A stretch of 25,787 nucleotides of DNA from Dinghuibacter sp035492835 (GCF_035492835.1 NZ_DATJIY010000174.1:1-25787), one strand, 5' to 3'. Positions 14,292 to 22,896 are shown, counted from the first letter of the stretch. The notes: a model not told the origin generated them from the sequence alone. Made by a program: numbers and translations.

Positions 14292-17200
14292 CTAGGCGAC
14301 TTCCTCCATCTTTTCCTTCAATTCCTTGAGCGTCATGTTCAGCAACACGCTATGCCGGTTGTTGACGCGCTGGACGAGGTGCACGTGGGCGATAAAATCC
14401 TGTACGATCTGGATCTTGTCGCTGGGCGTGACGACGAGCAGCTGGAGGTGGAGCTGTTTGCAGAGCTCCATGAGGTAGGTGGCCTTTTCCTCGTCCTGGT
14501 TGGAGAAGCTTTCGTCCACGGCAATAAAGCGTAACGACCGCTCCGCCCCGTTCTCACGGGTGAGGCCGAACTGATAGGCAATGGCGCTGCACAGGATGGT
14601 GTAAGTGAGCTGCGCCTTTTCACCCCCCGACAGCTGACCCATCTGGCGGTAGGTTTTTTTGAGCTCCCCGGTTTCCCGGAACTTTTCATCGGCCCAGAAT
14701 TCGAACCAGTTCCGTACGTCCAGGACGCGGTTGCGATAGGCTTCGCTTTCCTCCAGGCTTTCGATGAGCGGGAGCACCTTGTCGCGGAAGTGGGCGGCCT
14801 TTTGTTCAAAGGCGCTTTGCTGCCAGCCGCTGTCCTGGGGAAGGGCTTCCACCAGCTGGTGGCGGAAGGCCTTTACCGTGGCGTCGACGGCGGGGCGGAT
14901 ACCCAGCTGGATATAGGTGTCGGGGAGCCGGTTGAAATTGATGCCCCCCAGCGACTCGTTGAGCCGCGTAACGCTGCTGCGGATCTCCCGTTCCCATTTT
15001 TCCACTTCTTCGTTGAGGCCGCCGATCTTGTAGGTGATCGTAACGTGTATATAGTTCTCGAAGTCCGACTTGAACCGGGGCAGGTTTTCGGTTTGGAGCC
15101 GCTCCAGCCATTCGAGGTATTCGGACGCGTGGGCGGTGTCCTCCGAAAAGCCCTGGACGTCGCCGTTCCAGTCGGGAAATCGCTGTTGTACCTCCAGCGG
15201 CGGGTGCTTGATGCGGTGGATACAGCGGGCGATCAGGGTCTCCTGCTGCTGGAATTTTTCCCGCGCTTTCCGGGACGCGGTGTCGATGGACGCCTTGAGC
15301 GCGTTGTAGCTCGAGTCGATGTTGTCCAGCGTGAGCGAGTCCAGTTCCGCGCTGTATTGCTGCTGGAAATTCAGGAGGAGGTCCTTGTCTTCTTCGGTGA
15401 TGTGCTGCATCAACCCGGTGAGCTGGTCTATGTCACGGCGCATACCCTCCATGATGCCTTCGGCGGCGCCCTTGCGTTGGAGCAGGGCGTCCCTTTCCCT
15501 TTCCGTTTGCGCACGTTGGCGCTGGATACCGGTTAACGATTCGGTGAGGGTTTTTAGCTGGTCGCTGCTGTCGCGCAGGGATTCGATCTGCTGGTCCGTG
15601 CTTTTGATCTTTCGTTGTACGTCGGCAACGTTGATTTCCCCGAACCCCCCGTGTTGTTCGAGGCTGTGGAGGGCATAGGCCTGCTTTTGCAGCTTTTCCG
15701 CCTTGCGTTTACAGCGGTCGAGGGTGTCCTTTGCGGTGGTGAGCTTGCCGAGCAGGTCGTCGCGTTTGCGGATGAGCGTTTCCTTTTTCTTTTCGTTGTT
15801 CCAGCCCATGACGTATCGGCCGGGGTCATTGCGGTCCGGGCGGTCGTCTTTTTCGTGCCGGTCGCCGTTCTTGATCAGGCCACCCAGCGTGATTGCGCGG
15901 TCGTATTTATCAAAGTGTTTTTCCGTCTCCAGGCAGGCATGGGGGAAGTGTTGGATGACCTGTTGTTCGACCCATTCTCCCAGTGAGTGGCTATTGTTGA
16001 ATTCCAGCTTATCGCAAACGGTCCCCTGCTCCGGCAGCCGGTCGAGAGCGACTTCCTGTACGCGGCTGTACACAAGGCGGGAACGGAGGTTGGTCTGGTT
16101 GACGTATTTGTTGACCTTGCGATAGTGCTTCTCCGGCACGAGCAGGCGGAGCGAAAAACCGTGGAGGAGTTTTTCGAGCGCGGGCTCCCAGTCGTGCTCG
16201 TCGCTCCGGACCTGCATCAACTCCCCCGCGAAGGGCAGGTCCCCGGGTTCGATCTTCAGCTCGGACGCCATTTCCTTGCGGAGATGGACGAGGTGTGTGG
16301 GGATGTTGTTCCTGGTTTGCAACAGCAGGTTCAGGTCCGCCTCGATGAGCTCCCGTTCCGTCCCTGCGTTCTTCAGAACGCTCCGGGCGTCAAACTCGTC
16401 ATCCCCGTTGAGACGCTGTTCACGCTCGATGCGCAACCGGGCTTTACGGCCTTCGCCGAGCATTCGTTTATAGGCGGCCTCGTCGGGGACCCCGGTCTCC
16501 GTCAGCTGGAGGGTTTCGCACCAGCCGGTAAATTGGGAAAGGTTGTAATTGGTTTGTTTGAGGGCTTCCTGCAGCTCGGCCGCGGTGGCTTCGAGTTGTT
16601 TCAATCGCTGCCCGGCCTGGTTCTGGTCGATCTGGTTGAGAACCTGTCGTTCGCTCTCGATGGCTTCCTCTATCCGGGCGCGGCTGTCTTCCAGGTCCTT
16701 TACGAGGTCTTTGAAGGTCTCCTGCGCGCTGGTCAGCTCCGCTTTGAGCAGGTGGTGTTTGGTATAGCGGCTCCAGATAACGGCGGTTTCGGACTCGTTC
16801 TGCAAACGCCCCACTTCCGTGGCCAGCGCCTGGAACTCGGCCTGGGCTTTTTGCAGGGGCTCCAGCATCCGGATCTGCTCCTCCGCCTTTTCGATGTTGC
16901 GCTGGGCGTCCAGCAAGGTGCCCAGGTGCTGTTTGAGGTCCAGGAACTCGGCCTCCATGTTGCGGGGCTCGAGCATGTGCATCCGGATGAACTCGTCCAG
17001 GTTGCCGAGGACCTTGATCCCGACCGTCTGGTTGAACAGGTTCAGGGCCTGGATACTTTGCATGCCCAATACCTCGACCAGCCGCTGGGCGTATTTACCG
17101 GCGGCGTCGAACCATTCCACCTGCCGGCGGCCGTGGCCGTTGAACCGCTGGTCGAGCCGTTTCCGCCAGGCGCCGCCGCCGTCGAAGGGACGAAAGTGCT

Positions 17201-17681
17201 CTTCGATATGGAGCGGCAAATGGGCGACGGCAAAGACGCGCTTCAGGTCGCCCGAACCGAAATACCGGACCTGGAAAAGTGTCACGGCCTGACCGGATTC
17301 ATTGGCAAAGCTGGCCAGCAGGATGCTGTAGGCGGTTTCTTTGTTTTCCCGGAGGTAAAGGGTCTTCGCGCCACCGCCGGTTTCGCTGTGGAGAGCGCCG
17401 TAGCCGCCCATCACATAGCTTTCTTCGGTGCGGTCGCCTTTTTTTTCGCTCCCGGAGGACTGGTTGTAAAACCGGTAGCGCTTCTCGGGCACGATCAGCG
17501 TGAGCAGGGCGTCGACCAGGGTGGTCTTGCCGCTCCCGTTGGCGCCGGTCAGCAGGGAGGTTTCGCCCCCCGGCTTGATGCTATGGACAAACCCATCGAA
17601 GGTGCCCCAGTTGTAGATCTCGATATATTGAAGACGGAAACCCGATTTCTGGTCATCCGTGCTGAATACGTTCAGTTGCAT
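14292..17681 (-). CDS. jetC: JetC/MksB-like SMC ATPase (Wadjet type I component)
   Basis: This 1129-aa MukB/SMC-like ATPase has an N-terminal head with Walker A 'GANGSGKTT' (46-54) and long coiled-coil arms (about 250-420 and 640-800). The middle hinge-like region lies around 470-620. The C-terminal head shows the signature 'LSGGEKAQ' (1017-1024), Walker B 'FIAVDE' (1052-1057) and the D-loop region 'SFSNQDEE'. These features match JetC of Wadjet, an ATP-driven loop extruder that senses small circular DNA, and its MksB relatives. All ATPase motifs are intact. Its start overlaps the jetB stop by 29 bases (17653-17681), so translation is probably coupled. After its stop only 19 bases remain before a convergent permease, so the expected nuclease gene jetD is not here. 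Alternative: a chromosomal MksB-type condensin. Confidence 0.88.
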   Translation of the reverse strand: MQLNVFSTDDQKSGFRLQYIEIYNWGTFDGFVHSIKPGGETSLLTGANGSGKTTLVDALLTLIVPEKRYRFYNQSSGSEKKGDRTEESYVMGGYGALHSETGGGAKTLYLRENKETAYSILLASFANESGQAVTLFQVRYFGSGDLKRVFAVAHLPLHIEEHFRPFDGGGAWRKRLDQRFNGHGRRQVEWFDAAGKYAQRLVEVLGMQSIQALNLFNQTVGIKVLGNLDEFIRMHMLEPRNMEAEFLDLKQHLGTLLDAQRNIEKAEEQIRMLEPLQKAQAEFQALATEVGRLQNESETAVIWSRYTKHHLLKAELTSAQETFKDLVKDLEDSRARIEEAIESERQVLNQIDQNQAGQRLKQLEATAAELQEALKQTNYNLSQFTGWCETLQLTETGVPDEAAYKRMLGEGRKARLRIEREQRLNGDDEFDARSVLKNAGTERELIEADLNLLLQTRNNIPTHLVHLRKEMASELKIEPGDLPFAGELMQVRSDEHDWEPALEKLLHGFSLRLLVPEKHYRKVNKYVNQTNLRSRLVYSRVQEVALDRLPEQGTVCDKLEFNNSHSLGEWVEQQVIQHFPHACLETEKHFDKYDRAITLGGLIKNGDRHEKDDRPDRNDPGRYVMGWNNEKKKETLIRKRDDLLGKLTTAKDTLDRCKRKAEKLQKQAYALHSLEQHGGFGEINVADVQRKIKSTDQQIESLRDSSDQLKTLTESLTGIQRQRAQTERERDALLQRKGAAEGIMEGMRRDIDQLTGLMQHITEEDKDLLLNFQQQYSAELDSLTLDNIDSSYNALKASIDTASRKAREKFQQQETLIARCIHRIKHPPLEVQQRFPDWNGDVQGFSEDTAHASEYLEWLERLQTENLPRFKSDFENYIHVTITYKIGGLNEEVEKWEREIRSSVTRLNESLGGINFNRLPDTYIQLGIRPAVDATVKAFRHQLVEALPQDSGWQQSAFEQKAAHFRDKVLPLIESLEESEAYRNRVLDVRNWFEFWADEKFRETGELKKTYRQMGQLSGGEKAQLTYTILCSAIAYQFGLTRENGAERSLRFIAVDESFSNQDEEKATYLMELCKQLHLQLLVVTPSDKIQIVQDFIAHVHLVQRVNNRHSVLLNMTLKELKEKMEEVA

Positions 17682-18234
17682 GTGCTTCCAATTGCAGTTT
17701 AAACTGTTCCAGGACTTCCCCGTCGACCTTGGCCTTAATCATCTTACGGACCCTGAATTTCTGTTCGTCGGGGAGGTCGTGGTTTTCCATGAGGTCGAGA
17801 AAGCCGTTCTCGGCGGCCTTGTCGATCAGGCGGTCCAATTCCCGCAGGAATTTGACGCGACTTGGGTTTTCCTTGAAAAAGAGTTCGGCGTACTCCTTGA
17901 TCTCCCTCCTTTTACGGATGAGCTCCCGGGAGACCGTCTCGCCAACCTCGAACTCGGACATCATTTCCCTGAGCAGGACGAGAAGGACGCTTTCGTCATA
18001 GGTAAAGGCGCGGCGTTGGAACCACGAAACGGTTCCCGGGTCGTCCTCGTCGCCTACGGCGTGCACCAGGTAGGCATAGCCGTCGTCTTCGTCCAGGACG
18101 AGCGACAGCCCCAGCTGCGCGACAAAACCGGTGAGCTCGGTCTTGTACTGGAGCAGGTTTTCCCAGCTGGTTTTTTCGAGGTATTCGACGGGCCCCTTGA
18201 GGAGCTTTATAAAGACAGGCGTGTAGGGTAACAT
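17653..18234 (-). CDS. jetB: JetB/MksE-like condensin subunit (DUF4194)
   Basis: This 193-aa protein matches the DUF4194 family that supplies the KITE-type partner (JetB/MksE) of the SMC complex. It has a winged-helix-like N-terminal half ('TELTGFVAQLGLSLVLDEDDGYAYL', here in two parts around 33-57), then 'RRAFTYDESVLLVLLREMM' (74-92). A basic segment follows ('ELIRKRREIKEYAELFF', about 104-120), and a C-terminal half ends 'GEVLEQFKLQLEAHATERIQ'. In the complex it bridges the kleisin JetA and the JetC heads. It begins 2 bases after the jetA stop and overlaps jetC, giving a tight A-B-C operon with the usual Wadjet type I order. Length is normal and nothing is truncated. Assignment rests on family resemblance plus position. 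Confidence 0.85.
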   Translation of the reverse strand: MLPYTPVFIKLLKGPVEYLEKTSWENLLQYKTELTGFVAQLGLSLVLDEDDGYAYLVHAVGDEDDPGTVSWFQRRAFTYDESVLLVLLREMMSEFEVGETVSRELIRKRREIKEYAELFFKENPSRVKFLRELDRLIDKAAENGFLDLMENHDLPDEQKFRVRKMIKAKVDGEVLEQFKLQLEAHATERIQHG

Positions 18235-18236
18235 GG

Positions 18237-19670
18237 TTATCGGCTGAATAGTAAATAGGGTACTTCGATGAATTTGCTGGCTTCTTTATTGATTGGGATG
18301 TGCTCAGTCATGTTTTCCAGGACCTGCGCCTGGCGCGGCTTGTCTTTCAGGAACGAATAGTAGGCGACGACTTCGGTGACGCCGTGCTCCAGGGGTTCCT
18401 GCTCGATGACCTCCTTCAGCGTGACGGTGGGTTTGTGTTCCAGGGTCGTTTCGATGTGCTCCCACAGCCGTTTTTTGTCGACGTTCCTCATGTGCAGCAG
18501 CCGGCTGAAGCGCTCCATGTCGGCGATTTTTTCTTCGGCGGCGCTGGGTTGCTCCAGCTCCGCCGGTGGCTTCCTCGGCTCTGTAGCCAGCCGGCGGTCC
18601 ATGACCAGCCGGATGTCCGCCGGTTCGTTTATCCCGATCCCACAGGGCACGTCTTCGGCCTCCACCAACTCCAACACGCGCTCCTTGATCCCCGTGATCT
18701 GGAGCCGGAGACGCCGGTGGCGGGCGATCTCTTTTTCGCTGATGATCCGGCTCAGCTTTTCGGCCATCTTGTCGTTGGCCTCGTAGACCGAACGCCCCTG
18801 CTCCAGCAGCATCGACTTGATGTTCTGCAGGAACGCCTGGTAGCTGTTCATGTCACGGTCGTCGAGCAGCTGGAGGAGCTGATTGGTGAGCTTACGCCAT
18901 TCGTCTTGTCCCGTCCGTGAGATCAGGAACTCCCAGAAGGCGTAAAAGCTGCGGCCCTGGTCGCTGTTCCTGAGGGCGTCATACGCCTCGAAGGCATATC
19001 CCACGATGGCGCCCTTGTTGAGCTCGGCCCGGGTGTGTTGTTCGACGATGTTGCGGTGTATCTGCTTGAAGTTGTCCTCCACTTCCCGAAAGTCGCCCAA
19101 CAGGTCGTAGCACAACCGCGTGAACAGCTCCATACGTTCCTGGACCTGCGCATTGCTATAGACCTCGACGGGCGCGCCGGATTCCAGCGCCCGGATTTCC
19201 TTGTCGATCTCCGCCTTTTTGTTTTTGAGCTCTTCCAAGCGCCGCGTCCGGTCGTCCTCGGTCTTTTCCACGATGTCCCGGAGGGAAGAGAAGAGCATAC
19301 GGAACCGGCTCTCGGCGCCGACGAACTGTCTCTTCTGCAGGCTTTGCAACCACTGGAAAATCTTTTCGGCGTGGGCGCTGAGCTGGTAGTGCGTCTGGCC
19401 TTCCTGGTCCGAGAAGTCCTGCAGGAGGCGGCGTTGGACCCAGTTGGAGAGGTATTTGCGGGCGGCTTCCTCGGGGTCCTCCTCGATATCGGTGCGCTTT
19501 CTCAGCGTTTCGGTCAGCTCGAACGCGAGTTTCGATTCCGGTATGCTCAGTTTTTCGGATGACTTGAAGGCGGCGTGCAGGAAAGGCAATACCCAATCCG
19601 CATTGCGCATGCGTAAGAGCTGAAGGGAGGGTGAGGATTCGAATAAAAAAGCAAGTTCCTTGGTCCGCAT
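18237..19670 (-). CDS. jetA: JetA/MksF-like kleisin (DUF3375)
   Basis: This 477-aa protein matches DUF3375, the kleisin-like JetA of type I Wadjet. The opening 'MRTKELAFLFESSPSLQLLR' and 'NADWVLPFLHAAF' are followed by a winged-helix region with 'YLSNWVQRRLLQDF' (about 69-82). Coiled-coil follows ('TRRLEELKNKKAEIDKEIRA'), a long helical middle, and a C-terminal domain ending 'KFIEVPYLLFSR'. Kleisins close the SMC ring by linking its two heads. It is the first gene of the jetABC operon. A near-consensus -7 box (TATATTTTG, one extra T) lies 11 bases upstream, so the operon probably has its own promoter despite following the permease on the same strand. Composition resembles the neighbours, with no sign of recent transfer. 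Confidence 0.87.
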   Translation of the reverse strand: MRTKELAFLFESSPSLQLLRMRNADWVLPFLHAAFKSSEKLSIPESKLAFELTETLRKRTDIEEDPEEAARKYLSNWVQRRLLQDFSDQEGQTHYQLSAHAEKIFQWLQSLQKRQFVGAESRFRMLFSSLRDIVEKTEDDRTRRLEELKNKKAEIDKEIRALESGAPVEVYSNAQVQERMELFTRLCYDLLGDFREVEDNFKQIHRNIVEQHTRAELNKGAIVGYAFEAYDALRNSDQGRSFYAFWEFLISRTGQDEWRKLTNQLLQLLDDRDMNSYQAFLQNIKSMLLEQGRSVYEANDKMAEKLSRIISEKEIARHRRLRLQITGIKERVLELVEAEDVPCGIGINEPADIRLVMDRRLATEPRKPPAELEQPSAAEEKIADMERFSRLLHMRNVDKKRLWEHIETTLEHKPTVTLKEVIEQEPLEHGVTEVVAYYSFLKDKPRQAQVLENMTEHIPINKEASKFIEVPYLLFSR

Positions 19671-19681
19671 AATCGAACCCG

Positions 19682-19690
19682 CAAAATATA
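19682..19690 (-). promoter_or_regulatory. Putative -7 box of jetABC
   Basis: The minus strand reads TATATTTTG, the TAnnTTTG consensus with one inserted T, 11 bases before the jetA ATG. It is in the 71-base gap after the permease gene and would give jetABC its own transcript. Confidence 0.35.
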
Positions 19691-19728
19691 CTTTTGTGGG
19701 CTCCGCGGGCTAAATAGTTACTGACAAT

Positions 19729-19753
19729 TTATTCTGCCCGGTTATTCTGCCCG
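19729..19753. repeat. 12-base tandem duplication at the permease stop codon
   Basis: TTATTCTGCCCG occurs at 19729-19740 and again at 19742-19753, one base apart. The inner copy contains the permease C-terminal codons and TAA stop. The outer copy lies just downstream of the stop, in a shifted frame. Confidence 0.7.
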
Positions 19754-22117
19754 AAGGCATTTCGTGGGGTTGGCCAGCGCGGCGCGGATCGACTGGAAGC
19801 TGGTCGTGATCAGCGTGATGACCAGAGCCACGGCCCCGGCGGCGAAAAATACCAACGGGTTGATCGTGATCCTGTAGTCATATTTCTGCAACCACTGCTC
19901 CAGGAAGTAAAAGGCTGGCGCCGCCGCTACGATACAACTGATCAGGACCAGTAGGATAAAGTCTTTCGACAACAGGAGCCATACCTGGGGTACGGAGGCG
20001 CCGAGCACCTTACGGATGCCTATCTCCTTGGTGCGTTGTTCGGCCATATACGCGGCCAGACCGAACAGGCCCATACAGGAAATGACAATGGCGAGTCCGG
20101 CCAGGATGCCGGAGAGTCGGCCGATCAGTACCTCGAGGTCGAATTTTCGGGCGTATTGCTGGTCGACGAAGTTGAATTCGTAGGGGAAGCTGGGTTCGTA
20201 TTTGTCAAATACCTCGGTTAGCCGTTTTACGGCTTCTTCCGTGGTGATCCGCGGCGACAGGCGGTATAATAGGAAGTTGCAGTTTGTCGGTTTTTCCTGG
20301 AAAAAGAGCGTGGGGTCGGCGGCTTTAAAAGGGGAGATCATGAGTGCGTTTTTGGCGATGCCTATGATCCGCACTTTGTTGCCCTGAGTGGTTATCACGC
20401 TACCGACCACCGTTCCGGTCAACCGCAGACGACGGACGGCTGCTTCGTTGAGGACGACGCTAAGCGAGTCGGCGGGCCCGTCGAAGCCGCGACCCGCGGC
20501 CAGCGAACATCCCATGGTTTTCAAATAGTCGTCGGTGGCGCCGATCATGCCCATTTCCACGGTTTCGCCGGGTTGTTTTCCCGGGAACTGGTCTACGTCT
20601 GAATGCCACCAGATGCCCGTCGCAGGGCTGGTCGATGTAGCCATGTTGTCGATGACGTGGTCCTTGACAAGGTCGTTCCTTATAGCGTTGAAGTTGCGTG
20701 CCAGGTCCGCGTTCATACGGGTGGTCAGGAGCCGGTTGGGATCGTAGCCCATGGGACGCTCCTGCGTATGACGGATCTGTTGATAGATAATGATAGTGCT
20801 GACGATCAGGGCGATCGAGCAGGTGAACTGGATGACGACGAGGACCTTCCTGCCCAGGGGAGCGTTAGCACCGGCCTTGTACAGGCCCTTCAGAACAGCA
20901 ACCGGTTGGAAAGAGGACAGATAGAGCGCCGGCCGGCTCCCGGAAACGAGGGCAACGACGGCTGTCGCTGCCAGCACCGTTATCCAGAAAAGCGGGTTGG
21001 TCAGCGGTAGCGAGATTTCGGTTTGAGCCAGCATATTGAAGGCGGGCAAAAGGGCGACCGTCAGCACAATGGTCGCAACAAAGGCGATCGTGGTCAGCAG
21101 GAACGATTCGGTCATGAACTGGAGGATGAGGTCCTTGCGTCTGGAACCGATGGCCTTGCGGACGCCTACTTCTTTTGCCCGGCGTTCCGACCGGGCGGTT
21201 TCCAGGTTGACGAAGTTGATGCACGCGATAGCCAGCACCAGGATACCGATGATCGCGAACATCCGGACGTAGTCGATCATTCCGCCCGCCGGCTTGCCGT
21301 TCTTATAGTCGCCCCACAACTGCCACTCCCGCATCGGCTGCAGGATGACCATGGACTTCATGGCGTTGATGCTGTATTTTTCGGTATGCTCGATGGGGCC
21401 GATCCTGTCGAGCGTGGCTTTCAGGCTCGCGTCTTTACGTAGCCTTACATATATCTCGTAGCCGTTGTTGTTATAGCTACCCGCATAAGCCCTTTTTGTA
21501 AACGAATCCGTGGCTGCCAGGTAGCTGAACGGTAAAAGGTATTTGAAGTCGAAGCTGCAGTTGGGCGGTAAATCCTTGAGGATACCCGTGACTTTTACGT
21601 CATGCTGGTTATCGATCGTCACGGTCTTGCCGATTGGGTCGTCATGGCCGAACAGGGCTTTGGCCGTCGACTCGGTCAGCACGATGGAGAACGGATCCTT
21701 TAGGATATGGTTCGGGTCGCCCTTTACCAGGGGGAAGCCAAAAATATCCAGGAAGTTGTCGTTGACCTGGCCTCCAGACAGACCCAATCTCGTTTCGCCC
21801 GCTTTCAGGCCGTGGAAGCCGAAACCGTCGGTTTCGGCGACCTCCATCTCGGGGACCTGGTTTTTGAGCGTGCTAGCCAGCTTTAACGAGACGCTGTTGA
21901 AGGTGAGTATCTCGCCGTTATTGTCGAAATTTCGTGCTACGTGGTAGACTTCGTTATAGTTGGGTAAAAAACGGTCCCACGAATATTGGTAGTACACCCA
22001 CAAGCCGATCAGCAAAGCGACGGACATGCCGAGGGCGAGGCCCGCGATATTGAGGGCGCTGTACCATTTGGTGCGGAGGATGTTGCGCCAGGCGATGCTT
22101 AGATAGCTTTTTAGCAT
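19742..22117 (-). CDS. FtsX-like (MacB-type) ABC transporter permease, second copy
   Basis: This 791-aa permease is a paralogue of the one at 11897-14272 and has the same length. The start 'MLKSYLSIAWRNILRTKWYS' leads into 'LNIAGLALGMSVALLIGLWV' (first helix). The first coupling motif is 'ARSERRAKEVGVRKAIGSRR' and the C-terminal one 'EQRTKEIGIRKVLGASVPQV'. MacB-type periplasmic domains lie between the helix blocks. An in-frame ATG 13 codons upstream (22156) exists, but the family normally starts at 'ML(K/L)xY', so 22117 is used. No ATPase gene adjoins it. It lies 120 bases after msrB and 71 bases before jetA on the same strand. The function is probably envelope export or efflux, but the cargo is unknown. 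Confidence 0.9.
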   Translation of the reverse strand: MLKSYLSIAWRNILRTKWYSALNIAGLALGMSVALLIGLWVYYQYSWDRFLPNYNEVYHVARNFDNNGEILTFNSVSLKLASTLKNQVPEMEVAETDGFGFHGLKAGETRLGLSGGQVNDNFLDIFGFPLVKGDPNHILKDPFSIVLTESTAKALFGHDDPIGKTVTIDNQHDVKVTGILKDLPPNCSFDFKYLLPFSYLAATDSFTKRAYAGSYNNNGYEIYVRLRKDASLKATLDRIGPIEHTEKYSINAMKSMVILQPMREWQLWGDYKNGKPAGGMIDYVRMFAIIGILVLAIACINFVNLETARSERRAKEVGVRKAIGSRRKDLILQFMTESFLLTTIAFVATIVLTVALLPAFNMLAQTEISLPLTNPLFWITVLAATAVVALVSGSRPALYLSSFQPVAVLKGLYKAGANAPLGRKVLVVIQFTCSIALIVSTIIIYQQIRHTQERPMGYDPNRLLTTRMNADLARNFNAIRNDLVKDHVIDNMATSTSPATGIWWHSDVDQFPGKQPGETVEMGMIGATDDYLKTMGCSLAAGRGFDGPADSLSVVLNEAAVRRLRLTGTVVGSVITTQGNKVRIIGIAKNALMISPFKAADPTLFFQEKPTNCNFLLYRLSPRITTEEAVKRLTEVFDKYEPSFPYEFNFVDQQYARKFDLEVLIGRLSGILAGLAIVISCMGLFGLAAYMAEQRTKEIGIRKVLGASVPQVWLLLSKDFILLVLISCIVAAAPAFYFLEQWLQKYDYRITINPLVFFAAGAVALVITLITTSFQSIRAALANPTKCLRAE

Positions 22118-22237
22118 GGGGGTCGTTTTGACCTCGGTGCGCAAAAAAGGGACCATTCGGCATCTGCCTGATTACCAGTTAGGTTTACGTTGATTCCGTA
22201 TTCTTTCGATACACCGGGTGTCCGCTGGCGATACAGT

Positions 22238-22786
22238 TCAATGCGTCTTGTCGTAGTCCTCTTTCGCCTGCTGCGCTTTTTCGAAGTCGAGGACCACGCC
22301 GTTGATGCAAAAGCGGAGGTGGGTGGGGGGAGGGCCGTCGTCGAAAACGTGTCCCAGGTGGGAGTGACAGCGGCCGCACATCACCTCGGTCCGGTCCATG
22401 CCGTAGGAGCTGTCGGGGGCGTAGATGATGCTTGTTTTGCTGATCGGCTCGTAAAAGCTGGGCCAGCCGCAGCCGGACTCGAACTTGGTGTCGCTTTTGA
22501 AGAGAGGGTTTCCGCAGACGGCGCAGTAATAGGTGCCGACTTCGTGGGAGGTTTCGAACGGACTGGTAAAGGGGCGCTCGGTACCCTTTTCGCGGGCGAT
22601 GTGATAGACGTCGGCGGGAAGGGCCTTCCGGTACTGGTCGTTGGTCAGGTCGACCTTGCCCGTATCCGTATGGGAGTATTGGGGGATCTTGTTGCTGTCG
22701 CTCATGGTGATGTCGGTGTTGTTCTTGACTTGCGGCTTACACGCGGTAAGGCCTAAAGATAGGATAAATAGAAGCGTATATCGCAT
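22238..22786 (-). CDS. msrB: Peptide-methionine (R)-S-oxide reductase, lipoprotein
   Basis: MsrB reduces methionine-R-sulfoxide in oxidised proteins. The 182-aa protein has a lipoprotein signal ending 'LGLTAC' (lipidated C16), so this copy works in the envelope. Zinc cysteines are C88 and C91 ('CAVC') and C137 and C140 ('CGRC'). The catalytic cysteine is C160 in 'RFCINGV', and C106 in 'ESGCGWPSF' sits at the known resolving position. 'HSHLGHVFDDGP' is also typical. There is no MsrA fusion. An exact -7 box lies 4 bases before the ATG. An exported MsrB needs an electron donor such as a thioredoxin-like lipoprotein, and none is visible here. Confidence 0.95.
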   Translation of the reverse strand: MRYTLLFILSLGLTACKPQVKNNTDITMSDSNKIPQYSHTDTGKVDLTNDQYRKALPADVYHIAREKGTERPFTSPFETSHEVGTYYCAVCGNPLFKSDTKFESGCGWPSFYEPISKTSIIYAPDSSYGMDRTEVMCGRCHSHLGHVFDDGPPPTHLRFCINGVVLDFEKAQQAKEDYDKTH

Positions 22787-22790
22787 ACCC

Positions 22791-22798
22791 CAAAGGTA
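22791..22798 (-). promoter_or_regulatory. -7 box of msrB
   Basis: The minus strand reads TACCTTTG (exact TAnnTTTG), 4 bases before the ATG at 22786. It predicts a leaderless or nearly leaderless transcript. Confidence 0.5.
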
Positions 22799-22888
22799 CC
22801 TGGCTTTACGTGTTCAGGTTGCATTACGATTTTTTATAAACCGGTGGTTTTGCGTTAAAAAATTGAGAATTGTTCAGGTTTGGCGGCG

Positions 22889-22896
22889 TATATTTG
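22889..22896 (+). promoter_or_regulatory. -7 box of adk
   Basis: The plus strand reads TATATTTG (exact TAnnTTTG), 30 bases before the adk ATG. TTG triplets at 22863 and 22870 are candidate -33 elements, at 23 and 16 bases' spacing. Its position inside the upstream open frame excludes an earlier adk start. Confidence 0.55.

Noticed and set aside
15987..17702. 571-codon plus-strand open frame opposite jetC
   Set aside because: It mirrors the jetC codons, matches no family I recognise, and jetC has all SMC ATPase motifs.
14292..19670. jet operon as part of a defence island or mobile element
   Set aside because: No integrase, transposase, tRNA, attachment repeats, other defence genes or composition change were seen around it.
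22121..22133. Small hairpin GGTC-GTTTT-GACC before the second permease
   Set aside because: A four-base stem is expected often by chance. It shares no sequence with the leader dyad of the first permease.
22211..22221. Short palindrome ACACCGGGTGT downstream of msrB
   Set aside because: It is too short and tight to be a convincing terminator hairpin, has no T-tract, and is only weakly supported as an operator.
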